Positions 54,590-64,000 of a DNA stretch of 64,000 nucleotides are shown in pieces. Location: positions 38,975,366-39,039,365 of the forward strand of contig NC_088777.1 of NCBI RefSeq assembly GCF_954871325.1, in the 5' to 3' direction. The stretch is from Gordionus sp. m RMFG-2023 (taxonomy: Eukaryota; Nematomorpha; Gordioida; Chordodea; Parachordodidae). The translations under genes were made by a program, and so were the position numbers. The notes under the pieces were generated by a model, which ran no database searches, was not told the DNA's origin, and saw only the letters and a program-made list of their open reading frames with translations. Numbering within the stretch: the first letter of the stretch is position 1; the number at the start of each line of letters is the position of its first letter.

Positions 54590-55470
54590 GAAGGAGTATT
54601 GTTATTTGAATAAAATTAAAAAGGAGGGGGAAGGGTGAGTAGAGGAAGGGGTAGTTTTTATTTGGATTCATATTTTTATTTCATTTCCATTTTTGCTAAT
54701 TTTAATTCTGCAGGAAGAAGTAATGGGTAAAACTTAAGGGAGGAGATTTAAAATAATAAAAATTTCACGGGGGAGGTTTGCAATTGGCTTAAGGTCGTGT
54801 AGAAATGGCTACTAGGCAATGTGTAGTCTTAAAAATAATCAATTTTCTATTAAAATTTGAAAATTTAGACAGCTAAGGAGGAAAAATGGGGTAAGACACA
54901 ATCATGAAAATTGTAGGGGTGCATGATAGGTGTAAGATCGGGGTTGGATACGGATAGAATGGGGCATGTGTATGATAATTTGGATTTCCACTTTTTGGTA
55001 AATTTTTGTAGCGAATTTTTTATTAAATATATATAAATCTAAGAGAGCCCCATAAATTGAGCAATTATATTTTTTTTTAACTTTAAAAATATGAACTATA
55101 TTTTAAAATGAATAATAATCATCTTCTTCGAGTTATGGGAGGAAGTTTATATAATTTAAAATTCAGCATCGGATTATAAAGCTAACTTTTTGTTTGAAAG
55201 GCCCTAGAAATTGTCAAATTAGGATTCTTTTGGTTCATAAATATGATTAGGGATTTCGCCTCTTTTCAGAAAGAGTAGTTTGTTGAAATCACGATGGGTT
55301 TCAATACATTAGTTACAAGTACAACTAAGTGCGAATATTTGTCGGTTTTCTTTTTTCAGCAGTTCCGGGTGGATCATAAATACTATTGGAGGGTGGCAAA
55401 AATTATGTATGTATATTCCCAATACATGTGTTTCCCCATATCCCAGGTGCCTACAGTATGCCCATAAAGT
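54590..55470. repeat. Segmental duplicate B2 (partner 52,650-53,340)
   Basis: See the partner blocks; this copy lies on the upstream (minus-strand 5') side of the 54.0-kb signal exon, so the duplicated unit may include a promoter region. No coding frame. Confidence 0.7.
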
Positions 55471-55479
55471 CGCTTATTG

Positions 55480-56792
55480 TTTATATCTAGATATAAAGGA
55501 GCATGAAAGAATTATAAATGATATTATTCAGCTGGTTTTAAATAAAGAATTATGGACGATATTATGATAGGAATAATGGTGATGGCAAGTCAGTCCATGG
55601 GCTTTTTCGGGGTATGTAACCAGATATTTTAGTTTAATGTTAGGCTGACTATAACTCAAGTATCGATCAGAAAATTTTTAGATATTTTTGAAGAATAGAA
55701 ATAAATAAAAAGGCTCCGGTTGATCAAAAGCAGAATTGAATGTTAGGAATATTTAAAAAGTTTTAAATGATACGCCATCTGAGAGGCAAATATATAAGAA
55801 TATTTTCCTTTAAATATCAGATTTTGTTCTAAAAATGATTGAATATCTGTAGATCCTCCTATTGGTGACCCTAGAACTATTTTATCTTTAATCATATGGG
55901 TAACAAAATCCATATAGATGGGAAAATTTTAAAATTGAGTAAATTTCATATTTTTTATAATTTAGTTAAGTTGAGCTGTTGAAATTTTAAAAAGTTATAT
56001 CTACTTCTTTGTTTATTTTACTGATGTGATCAGATCTATATTGTTAAAAGCTACTTATAAAGGTAGCGTGCTATCGCTCCCGTTATTTTACAAAAAATGT
56101 AACGCGTTAGCTACTTTTTACTCTACTTTGGAATTTTTTTAAAAATATTTTTTTAAGTATCTCTATTCCCACAAATAAAAAATATGCCTAAAATTTCAAA
56201 TATATTTATAATTTATTTATTTTTTATTGCATCTCAATAATAACATTTTCATAATGTCATCCCCAAGTCTAGAGCAACGATCAGAATGTATAAGCTATGA
56301 CTAAATTCAACATTAGCACGCAATGCAGTATCAAATTAAATATAACATACTTTTTATATAAGAAAAATTATCAAAAATATTCATTTGAGTATTTTTAGTT
56401 AAAAAATGCGTCTAAAGAATTTTCAATAGTAATATATATTTTTTTTAAAAATCATCTATATGTAGGTAGCGTTTTTGATCTGGTAAGGGTCAGTCTAAAA
56501 TTATAATTGTAATAGTTAGAATAAAAATTAGGTAAGGGAGAAGTTGTTTGTCTGCTGTCCAGGCCACCACCCTTTAACTTTTTATCTATTGAACCAATTT
56601 CTCTCAATGGTTAAAATGTGAAAGAATTGAAATAATTATTTTTTAGTATTTGATAAAATTTATAAATAGATTGAGTAATTAATTTTAAGCATGTTTACTA
56701 ACATCCCGATAATAATTTATAAAATACTATCAACAGATGATAAAATGAAATGGTAATAATAATTATTTATTGTAATTTTTAATTTAATATAT
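55480..56792. other. Unassigned AT-rich DNA
   Basis: No gene. CGCTACCTTTATAAGTAGC-like text at about 56,050-56,115 and 56,460 resembles the patch at 60,530-60,605 and may be a worn dispersed repeat. Confidence 0.35.
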
Positions 56793-56854
<62 letters not shown>

Positions 56855-56855
56855 C
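56793..56855. repeat. (GAAA)n microsatellite, about 15 units
   Basis: Uninterrupted AGAA/GAAA repeat of about 60 bp, bordered on the right by GCTTTCTT. Purine/pyrimidine strand asymmetric and probably length-polymorphic. Confidence 0.98.
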
Positions 56856-57373
56856 TTTCTTATTTTTATTAAATTCTAAATTGCTAAATAAAATGGGAAT
56901 CTCCCTTAGAAAATTCTAAAAATATTATTGAAAATAATATATGCTAAGAAAAACATTTAATTAAATTGAGTTTTTTAAAAATAGCTAAAAATAAGAGAAA
57001 TATCAAGTTGTTCCCACCAAATTTGTCTGATATACTTTTATATGTTTTTTCGGCTGAATCTACTAGTCTTGTTTGGTTATAAAACTTTCCAGTTTTCTTA
57101 CAATGAAATATGTACCCTGTGTTAATTTTTCTATTGAGTTGGGAACTCAGTAAAAGAAAATTTCATATTGTTATCATTTTCCAGGAAAATTACTTTATCA
57201 ATGATCTGTAGCAAAATTATCTTCAACAAGGCAAAAATACTTTCAAAATAATATTATATAATTAAAATTTTTATTCATTAAAACATATTTTTAAAGATAA
57301 AATATTATACATTTTTATTGGTACACTTAAAGGTAAAACGAGAGAATTGGCATCAATGTTGAACAAGAGATAA

Positions 57374-57960
57374 GTTGATATAGCGTGCATACAAGAGACA
57401 AAATGAAAAAGTCAGAAAACTTTAATGATTGGAGATGGGTATAAATTGTACTATAATGGAATTCTTAGTATTAGGAACGGTGTAGGTATCATCCTCAGTC
57501 AAGATCTAACCTCCTCAGTAATAGAGGTCTACAGGATCTCTGATAGATTAATGAAGATAAAACTCTGCATTTGTCAATCAATACTACACATCCTTTCAGA
57601 TATGCTCCTCAAACGGGTTTCAAGGAAGAAGAGAAAGATGAATTTAGAGCTATCCTTGATGAAGCTGTAATGGAAATCCCTAAGGATGACCTAGTCATAA
57701 TAGGTGGTGACTTAAATGCGCATATGGGAAAAGCAAGAGATAGCTACAAAAGGCATCATGGTGGTTTTGGATATGGAGAAAGAAATGATGAAGGTAAGCA
57801 TGTACTGACAACACCTACTATAGGAAAAAAGACAGTCATTTAATAACATATGAAGTGGTACAAGGAAAACACAAATAGATTACATGCTAATCTCTCGTAG
57901 AAGATTAAAAGATGTAATAGACTGTCATCCCAGGAGAAAATATAGCCGTGCAACACAAGC
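57374..57960 (+). pseudogene. LINE endonuclease (APE-type) domain
   Basis: DIACIQETK (57,377-) is the metal-binding E motif of exonuclease-endonuclease-phosphatase enzymes. GVGIILSQDL follows. VIIGGDLNAHMGKARDSY (57,690-57,750) is the G-D-x-N catalytic motif, followed by HGGFGYGERNDEGKHVL. IDYMLISRRRLKDVIDC (57,880-57,930) is the third conserved block, with the conserved final AVQHKLLVMDLHI in another frame at 57,942. It nicks target DNA to prime reverse transcription. Frame breaks lie between these blocks. Confidence 0.85.
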
Positions 57961-58487
57961 TACTAGTCATGGATTTACACATCACAAATAAATCCACTCA
58001 AAACAAGATAAAACTGGAACCATGCATCAAATGGGGTAAATTAAAAACAATGACAGATGCCTTTGCAATCAATGCAAACATTGAAACAATAGATTCCTCA
58101 CAAGTCAGTGAAAAAATGTGGACAGACCTTTCATCCAGATTAATAGACACTGCCAAATCGACACTAGGCTTGACAAGGGGAGGCAACAAATCATACAAAG
58201 AACTATGATGGTTAAATGATGAGGTACACCCTATACGGGAGAAAAAAGCCTTATATAAAATATGGTACAAATCCAAAAACCCAAATGACAAGACAAATTA
58301 CAAAAAATCCAAGAGAAAAGCTACAAAGGCGGTGGCTAGGGCCAAAGCTATAGCCTACCATGACATGTATGAATAACTACATACCAAAGAAGGGCAAAAT
58401 AAAATATACAGATTAGCCAAACAGCGAGAAAAGAATTCTAGGGATATAAACGGAGCTCCGAAAGTAATCAAAAATAAAGATGGGAAA

Positions 58488-59510
58488 TTGATAATAAAGA
58501 AAAAAGAAATAATGAATAGATGGAAAGAATATTTTCAAGAGCTTCTCAACTTTAATCCCCACATACTACATCTAGATGAACACTCCCCATGTCAAACTCT
58601 TGTACAATCATTAACAAAACAAGAAATAATCATATGCCTCAAGCATAAAAACAACAAAGCTAGGGGTCCAAATGATATTCCAATAGAAAGCCTTAAAGCA
58701 CTAGAAGATGATGGAATACATCTCACAAATCTGTACAATAAAATACTGGGAAATGAAAAGATCCATCAAAAATGGAGGCCGAGCTATCTAGTTCCTATCT
58801 TCAAAAATAAAGGGGATCCACACAATTGTCAAAATTACAGGAGCATAAAACTAATGTCACGCTGTCTTAAACTCTACGAAAAAATAATAGAAAAAAGGTT
58901 AAGAGACATAATTCAAATAGGAGAGACTCAGTTTGGCTTTATACCTGGAAGATCAACAACTGATGCTATCCATGCAATTAGGCAAATGAGTGAAAAATAC
59001 AGGGAAAAGAACAAAATGCTACACATGGTCTTTCTTTATCTAGAAAAGGCCTTCGATAGAATCCCAAGAAAACTTATCTGGAGGGCGCTACGCCACAAAA
59101 AGATTCCCGAAAAATATATAAGAATAATACAATGGTCCGTAGCACAACAGGTACTTCAGCAGGCTTCGCAATAGCCGAAGGAGTTCATCAAGGGTCGGCT
59201 CTCAACCCACTTCTCTTCATTACAGTAATAGATGTATTAGCACAGTATATACCTCAAACAGTCCCGTGGAATATGATATTTGCAGATGATATTGATACTT
59301 GCCGAGTCCAAGGATGAAATGAAAGAAAGATTAGTGAGTTGGATAAATATCCTAGAAAAGCACGGACTAAAAGTAAATAGAGAAAAGACGGAGTGTATGG
59401 TGATTAGAGGAGATGAAACAGAGAGTATTGATATAAAAGAATGGCAGATATCGGCAATTGAAAGCTGCAAATATTTGGGCTCCACTATGCAACAAACGGC
59501 ATAGAAAAAG
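58488..59510 (+). pseudogene. LINE reverse transcriptase domain
   Basis: NNKARGPNDIPIESLKAL (block 1), NYRSIKLMSRCLKLYEKIIE (block 2), QFGFIPGRSTTDAI (block 2a) and MVFLYLEKAFDRIPRKLIW (motif A), GVHQGSALNPLLFITVID (motif B), then MIFADDI (motif C) and SWINILEKHGLKVNREKTE. In motif A the catalytic aspartate of the usual V-D-L-E-K-A-F-D string is tyrosine (L-Y-L-E-K), which would abolish polymerase activity. The motif C region is also disturbed by the two-base loss. Confidence 0.9.
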
Positions 59511-59563
59511 AGATAAAGAGTAAAATTAATCAAGGGTGGTTAAAGTGGAGATCTTTATCTGGA

Positions 59564-60016
59564 GTGCTATTTGACAAAAGAATCCCACACAAATTAAAGG
59601 GAAAAATTTACAGTTCCATAGTACAACCAACTATTCTATATAGAAACATGGCCAACCAAGGAATCAGACGAGAGAAGTCTACAAACTATGGAGATGAGAA
59701 TGCTGAGAGAAAGAATAAAGTGCGCAGTACAAGAATACTAAGTAGTTTAAAGGTAGTGCCCTTTAAGACTAAGTTAATGGTAAACAAACTTAGGTGGTAT
59801 GGGCACACAATGAGAAGGCCTATGAACTACATAGGAAATAAGGTTGAGAGTTTGGAAGTGATGAGCAAACGTAAAAGAGGAAGGCCAAAACTTCAATGGG
59901 GCCATAAAGTTAGAGCCAATATAAAGAAGTATAAATTAGATAAAAGAGATTGTATGAATAACATAAAGTGGAGAGAGATGTTGAAGGAGCTTACCACCAG
60001 AAAAGGTGAAAGCTAA
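59564..60016 (+). pseudogene. LINE C-terminal region, 150 aa
   Basis: LFDKRIPHKLKGKIYSSIVQ then PTILYRNMANQ, and KLRWYGHTMRRPMNYIGNK to WREMLKELTTRKGES. Members of the family have here an L-x-Y-G-x-E-x-W block; this copy has lost bases in it (ILYRNMANQ against ILYSSETWPTKE in the 17-kb copy). The G-x-R-x-x-R-W-x-G-H block near the end is the conserved C-terminal motif of these LINEs. Confidence 0.85.
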
Positions 60017-60030
60017 AGAGGAAAAAAATA

Positions 60031-60689
60031 AAATTAAATAAAGAAAATTAAATATAAGATGTTAAATCATCATTAACATTTATACATAATATCACTTTCC
60101 ATATACTGATAATCATTACCCTAAAATATCTTGTATTATAAAATATTTCATAATAAATACTACAAAATAAATCATTATACTTAAAATAATTAACATAAAA
60201 TATGTGTCCTTTTATTTTTTATTTCAGTCTTTTTCCTACCATTTTTATATAACTCTCTGGCCTGATATAAAAAAATTTATTTACAAAAAAATAATAAAAA
60301 TAAATATGTACATGACATAACATACCGAAGAAATGACTATTACGATAACATGACGTTGCTAGGACATCGGAAAATTATAATATAATAAATATCAATCTCT
60401 ATCGTCGACATTTTAAGTTATTTTGAAAACTAGGTTTATAATGCAGATTTTTAAATATAAATTTTAAAATTAAATTATAAAAAGATGATTTTTAATAATT
60501 TTTATTTGTATTTATTATATAAAATTGAAGTAGCGAGCTACTGCTATCGCTATTTTTTTTAAAGTAGCGCGCTAAAGCCATCGCATCTGATTATCTCGCT
60601 ACATTAACAAGGCTGGATTCGATATTGTGGCATTATACAATTATATCATTATTAAAGGTTGAGTTACAATTCATTTTATAATCTGGATT
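60031..60689. other. Unassigned AT-rich DNA
   Basis: No gene. At 60,530-60,605 AGTAGCGAGCTACTGC and AAAGTAGCGCGCTAAAGCC resemble the patch near 56.1 kb. Confidence 0.35.
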
Positions 60690-61235
60690 CAGGTGCGTAC
60701 GCAGGAATTTAATTTGGGGGGTGGGGGGAAAAAAAAAATTTTTAAGAAATATTATTGTTTTTTTTAAATATCAAGCATAAATTTATTATGACTAATAACT
60801 ATTTCTAATACACAATTTTAAATTAAATTATAAAAAATTATATGTATAAACTGGCATATAATAAACTATAAAATAATGTGAATTAAAAAATAATAAACGG
60901 ATATAACTGGCGGTATATAAAAAACTATAAAATAAATGTGAATAATTAAATAAAAAGTGAATATAAACACTATAAGAATCAGTTAAATGACTCAAAATAG
61001 AAATTTGAATTTTTTGAGCCTTTAAAATTTATATATAAATTATAAAAAATTTAAATGTTGGAAATATAAATTAATACACAAAAAGTTTCTTAGGAATAAG
61101 TGTATTTTGTATGTTATATATTTACAATGTAAAATCCAATCTTCGCTGGAATTGAGCTAATTTTCCAATTATCTCATCCTTGCTAGTCGTCAAATGCCTA
61201 TGAATATTCAAAAGATCCAAACCATATGTTTTTCA

Positions 61236-61590
61236 GAGACCCGCAGGCCTGGCCCCGAGCCAAACCGTATTTTAATTTTTTTTAAATATAAACGGGGCGG
61301 GCCCGAAATTTTTTAAAAAAACACCCGTACCGGGCCTTAATTTTTAAAAAAACACCCTGGCCAGGCCTGAATTTTTTAAAAAACACCCAGGCCGGGCTGT
61401 ATATTTTAAAACAGCCTATATTTGAAATCGTTATTATTAGATATAATAATCAAAAATAAATATAATTTATTTTTAAAAAAGCCGGGCCGGAAAGGGCCGG
61501 GCCTGAAGATTTTTTAAAATAAACTCGGGCCGGGCCGTAAAAAATCTTTAAAAAAAATTCAAGCCGTGCCCTGCAAATGGTACTTCTGCA
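61236..61590. mobile_element. GGCC-rich / poly-A module, copy 3
   Basis: CAGAGACCCGCAGGCCTGG starts a stretch in which CGGGCCC/GGCCGGGC words alternate with runs of T and A. The orientation of the words flips in the middle (around 61,440), so it is a large imperfect inverted repeat. It ends GCCCTGCAAATGGTACTTCTG and CAGGGC, itself a hairpin. It shares its end with copy 2 at 35.37 kb. Inserted in the 60.7-63.2 kb hAT element. Confidence 0.65.
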
Positions 61591-62027
61591 GGGCTTTGTT
61601 ATTCTTCTTAAAAAAGAGAGTGTTCTCTCATTAGTTTATTAATGGGAAGAGTTGCTAATATATCCCTTTTAATACATTGGGAATATAATCAAAAATGTGT
61701 TTAAAATAATGCAGAGCATCCATAACATTTTTTGGGACTATATTAACCATAGTTAATCTTATAAACATAGTTATTCAGTTAATAAGGCAACATAAGATAC
61801 TTTAACATCTTCATGATAAAAATCTAACAATTATTTTTTTTTCTATCACAATCTGAAAAAGGTTGGGAAGGCTTTTGTGGAAGTAATATTTGCAGATTGG
61901 TAAGTGCTGCATGATGAATTAAAAACCATATTTATTTGGGTTATAAATGTATCTGTATCCCAGATATACTCGTCTACTATTCCTATATTAATGTTTTAAC
62001 GATGAGCTTACCTTGCTACAAGTCGAG

Positions 62028-62443
62028 CAGTGGCGTAGCTAGGAATTTTCCTTAGAGGGGGTCCATACATATAAAAGCTTGCAGGACTTCGCCCCCCAGA
62101 CCCCTTTTAACGGGCCTTCGGCCCTTTAGCCCGGCCGGGTTTATCTTATAAATCATAACTATATCTTCGAAAATATATAATAAATATATATTTTAAATGC
62201 ATCAATAATATGTTATTATAATTTAGTAGGTTATTCTCAATGACTTTATAATAATACTATCCAGAATAATTTCAATAGTAATATCATATCTTTCCACAAA
62301 CATCAAGACCAGAGAAATATAAATATTAATGGTATTTATTTGATATTAAGTCACCTTTAATTCTTTTGAACGTATAATCTAAAAAAAAATTTTGTTCTGG
62401 GAGGGGTATAAACCCGAAAACCACCCCCGTAGCTACGCCACTG
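62028..62443. mobile_element. 416-bp hAT MITE, nested, with perfect 8-bp target duplication
   Basis: The ends are CAGTGGCGTAGCTAGG and, inverted, CAGTGGCGTAGCTACGGGG. The flanks are AAGTCGAG at 62,020-62,027 and 62,444-62,451. Inside, AGACCCCTTTTAACGGGCCT with GGCCCTTTAGCCCGGCCGGG is GC-rich, the rest AT-rich, with no coding capacity. This end type is widespread in animal genomes. Confidence 0.95.
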
Positions 62444-62499
62444 AAGTCGAGGGAGACAAATATTAAACACGTATAGCTCTGCTTTTGAATCAACAATAA

Positions 62500-62845
62500 C
62501 ATATAAAATATGAAATTCTTACATTAGCCCTAATTTCCTTGAGTTCTAATAAAATGCTCTCCGCTATTCTCATCTTCTTAATCAAGTCAATGTCATGTTT
62601 TTGAAAAGTAATACATAAAATAGTTGTATAATTAAATAATACATACTAACGAGAAAGAAAAATTGGAATAAGCATTGAATCCAATAATTTTCTTGCTTCT
62701 GAGGAAATATTTCTTTCAGGCCATTGTGATATTTCAGTAATAGCAAATAATTGGCTCTTCTAACTCCATAAAAGCTGTTACTGCCTGATGGCGGAGACTC
62801 TATCTCGTTGGACAAGGTTGCAATTTCTTTCTCCCTGTTGGACAA
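62500..62845 (-). pseudogene. Transposase-like fragment inside the hAT element
   Basis: Minus-strand reading IESPPSGSNSFYGVRRANYL then LLLKYHNGLKEIFPQKQENY (62,840-62,690), followed near 62,580-62,510 by LIKKMRIAESILLELKEIRA. The second part resembles the plus strand at 29.70 kb (ATGAGAATAGCTGATAGC), so it belongs to a dispersed family. Assignment to a hAT transposase rests on location and these weak resemblances. Confidence 0.35.
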
Positions 62846-63175
62846 GAAGTTTCAGAAATAATTATTATTTGACTAGAAATTTAAAAATGGTAGATAAATA
62901 TTACGCCACTAAAAATTTGAAAATAATAAGTAAATATTACGCCGGAAAACATGAAATCGAAATAATTGATAAATTAACTTAAGAATGTAACAATAAATGT
63001 AATTAAATATATATTTAATATGAGATAAGAATAAATATTAACAAATATAAATTAATATAAACAATAATATATTTGAAAAATATATCCGGCATCTGCATTT
63101 TTAGCTTTTTTTTGGGGGGGGGGGAGGTTTGTCCCCCTGCCCTCTCCCCTCGCTGCGTACGCGCCTGTCTGGATT

Positions 63176-64000
63176 ATATTGTTTATTACTAATAGAATAT
63201 AGGTGATTTGAGTGGATCTTTATGTTGTATCCCTCGTGTTGATAAAATTGTTTGTTTTCCAGTTAAGATTAAAATAATTGAATATAATTATAAAAAGTTA
63301 TTAATTGAAAAAAATACGATTTAATGTATTAAATGCGTTTTTTAATATCAGGGTTGATAAATCCATTATCTAAAAGTAGATTAGTCAGATTATTAGTCGC
63401 TGAGCAGCTGCTATTTCATATCCGCCTTTTATGCTTATCAATTCTCATAATGAGTCTTTGATATGTTTGAATATAATTTTAGAGATAATCTTTCTTAAAA
63501 CCCAACCTATAGCAATTGAGTTAACGGCTTGGTTTGGTTTTTATAAGGCAATCAATCGGGCTCCAAAAGTGGAAAAGAATGTATGATGTGCCCCCCCCCC
63601 TTAACTATTAAGGTGTTACAAAGGTGGGCCAAATCCTGTAATAGAATGAGGGAACATGATTTGTTTAAATGTATATGATCTGGTAAAAAGACTGATCTGA
63701 TGCCATGAAGTATTCTTGCTTATTCTATTAAATATTAATTATTTGATAAGCCTGAGCAATTCCATTTGCTATAAAACATTTCCTTCCATACTTTTTAGTT
63801 TTTTGAAAAAAATAATGGCGAACTTATAAAGTTTATTATTTTTTTAAATAAAATTAACTATACATACTCTTTTATTTCCTTTTTTTAATTTATAACTGCT
63901 ATAACTTAGTCTAGTAATATCTATTGGTAATTTCTTCTCAGACAATATCCTCAAAACCATTTTAAAAAAATTCAGAATTATGAATGAAAATCAAATTTCT
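63176..64000. other. Unassigned AT-rich DNA
   Basis: No gene recognised. A C tract at 63,591-63,600 stands next to ATGTATGATGTG; no terminal repeat could be defined. Confidence 0.35.

Larger units (their letters stand above)
57335..60030 (+). mobile_element. RTE-like LINE, near full length, inactivated
   Basis: One continuous LINE: an APE-type endonuclease, a reverse transcriptase and a C-terminal region, with no first ORF and almost no 3' UTR (stop at 60,014-60,016, then an A-rich tail), an arrangement typical of the RTE clade. The frame is broken in several places: a stop and shift in the endonuclease, a shift near 59,135, and a two-base loss near 59,291 shown by comparison with the truncated copy at 17.35 kb (ATATTGTGATAC there, ATATTGATAC here). 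No target duplication could be picked out. Confidence 0.9.
60690..63167. mobile_element. 2.48-kb hAT element with perfect 8-bp target duplication
   Basis: The ends are CAGGTGCGTACGCAG and, inverted, CAGGCGCGTACGCAG. The flanks are TCTGGATT at 60,682-60,689 and again at 63,168-63,175. G tracts stand just inside both ends. The interior holds a GGCC-rich module (61,236-61,590), a nested 416-bp MITE (62,028-62,443) and short transposase-like fragments on the minus strand, so the element is a composite and non-autonomous. Confidence 0.9.

Overview
The window is AT-rich animal DNA, roughly three-quarters A+T by eye. It has introns, long homopolymer tracts and a dense layer of transposable elements of several classes (hAT, pogo, Helitron, RTE-type LINE, tRNA-derived SINE, LTR retroelements). 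Together with EGF-module exons carrying phase-1 introns, this points to an invertebrate metazoan. The sequence does not let me name the phylum with confidence. No bacterial-style operons, rRNA genes, true tRNA genes or CRISPR arrays were seen.

Layout. 1-3.3 kb: part of an LTR-type retroelement on the minus strand, cut by the window edge, with zinc-knuckle and aspartic-protease segments and three tandem arrays (51, 39 and 53 bp). 3.3-4.2 kb: a hAT transposase relic. 4.2-13.5 kb: mostly unassigned AT-rich DNA with one foldback MITE and one minisatellite. 13.5-17.4 kb: a second hAT relic, a Helitron-like end, the 3' end of a Ty3/gypsy-like element and a 5'-truncated LINE. 19.7-38.4 kb: the only convincing host gene, on the minus strand. 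It is a TE-swollen gene for a secreted protein built of EGF-like modules, with a signal-peptide exon at 38.4 kb and module exons at 35.7, 27.6, 27.5, 24.2, 20.3, 20.1, 19.9 and 19.8 kb. An LTR element, hAT relics, a LINE palindrome and a tRNA-SINE sit in its introns. 38.9-40.9 kb: a pogo-like DNA transposon with perfect terminal repeats. 44.3-47.8 kb: a Helitron whose N-terminal exons are tandemly amplified and whose helicase is missing. 49.1-51.0 kb: a foldback element with long inverted arms. 52.6-55.5 kb: a tandem duplication around a second, paralogous signal-peptide exon (54.0 kb). 57.3-60.0 kb: an almost full-length RTE-like LINE with a damaged reverse transcriptase. 60.7-63.2 kb: a hAT element with a perfect 8-bp target duplication, itself carrying a nested MITE with its own perfect 8-bp target duplication.

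How it fits together. The host content appears to be a small family of secreted EGF-module genes that duplicated locally. One upstream copy was later split by a 706-bp hAT element, while its paralog keeps the empty site. Almost everything else is transposon sediment, and nested insertions and target duplications allow several relative datings. The most unusual structures are the Helitron exon array, the phase-perfect EGF exon series, the coding 51-bp array behind a retropepsin, and the LINE 3'-end palindrome beside a SINE.
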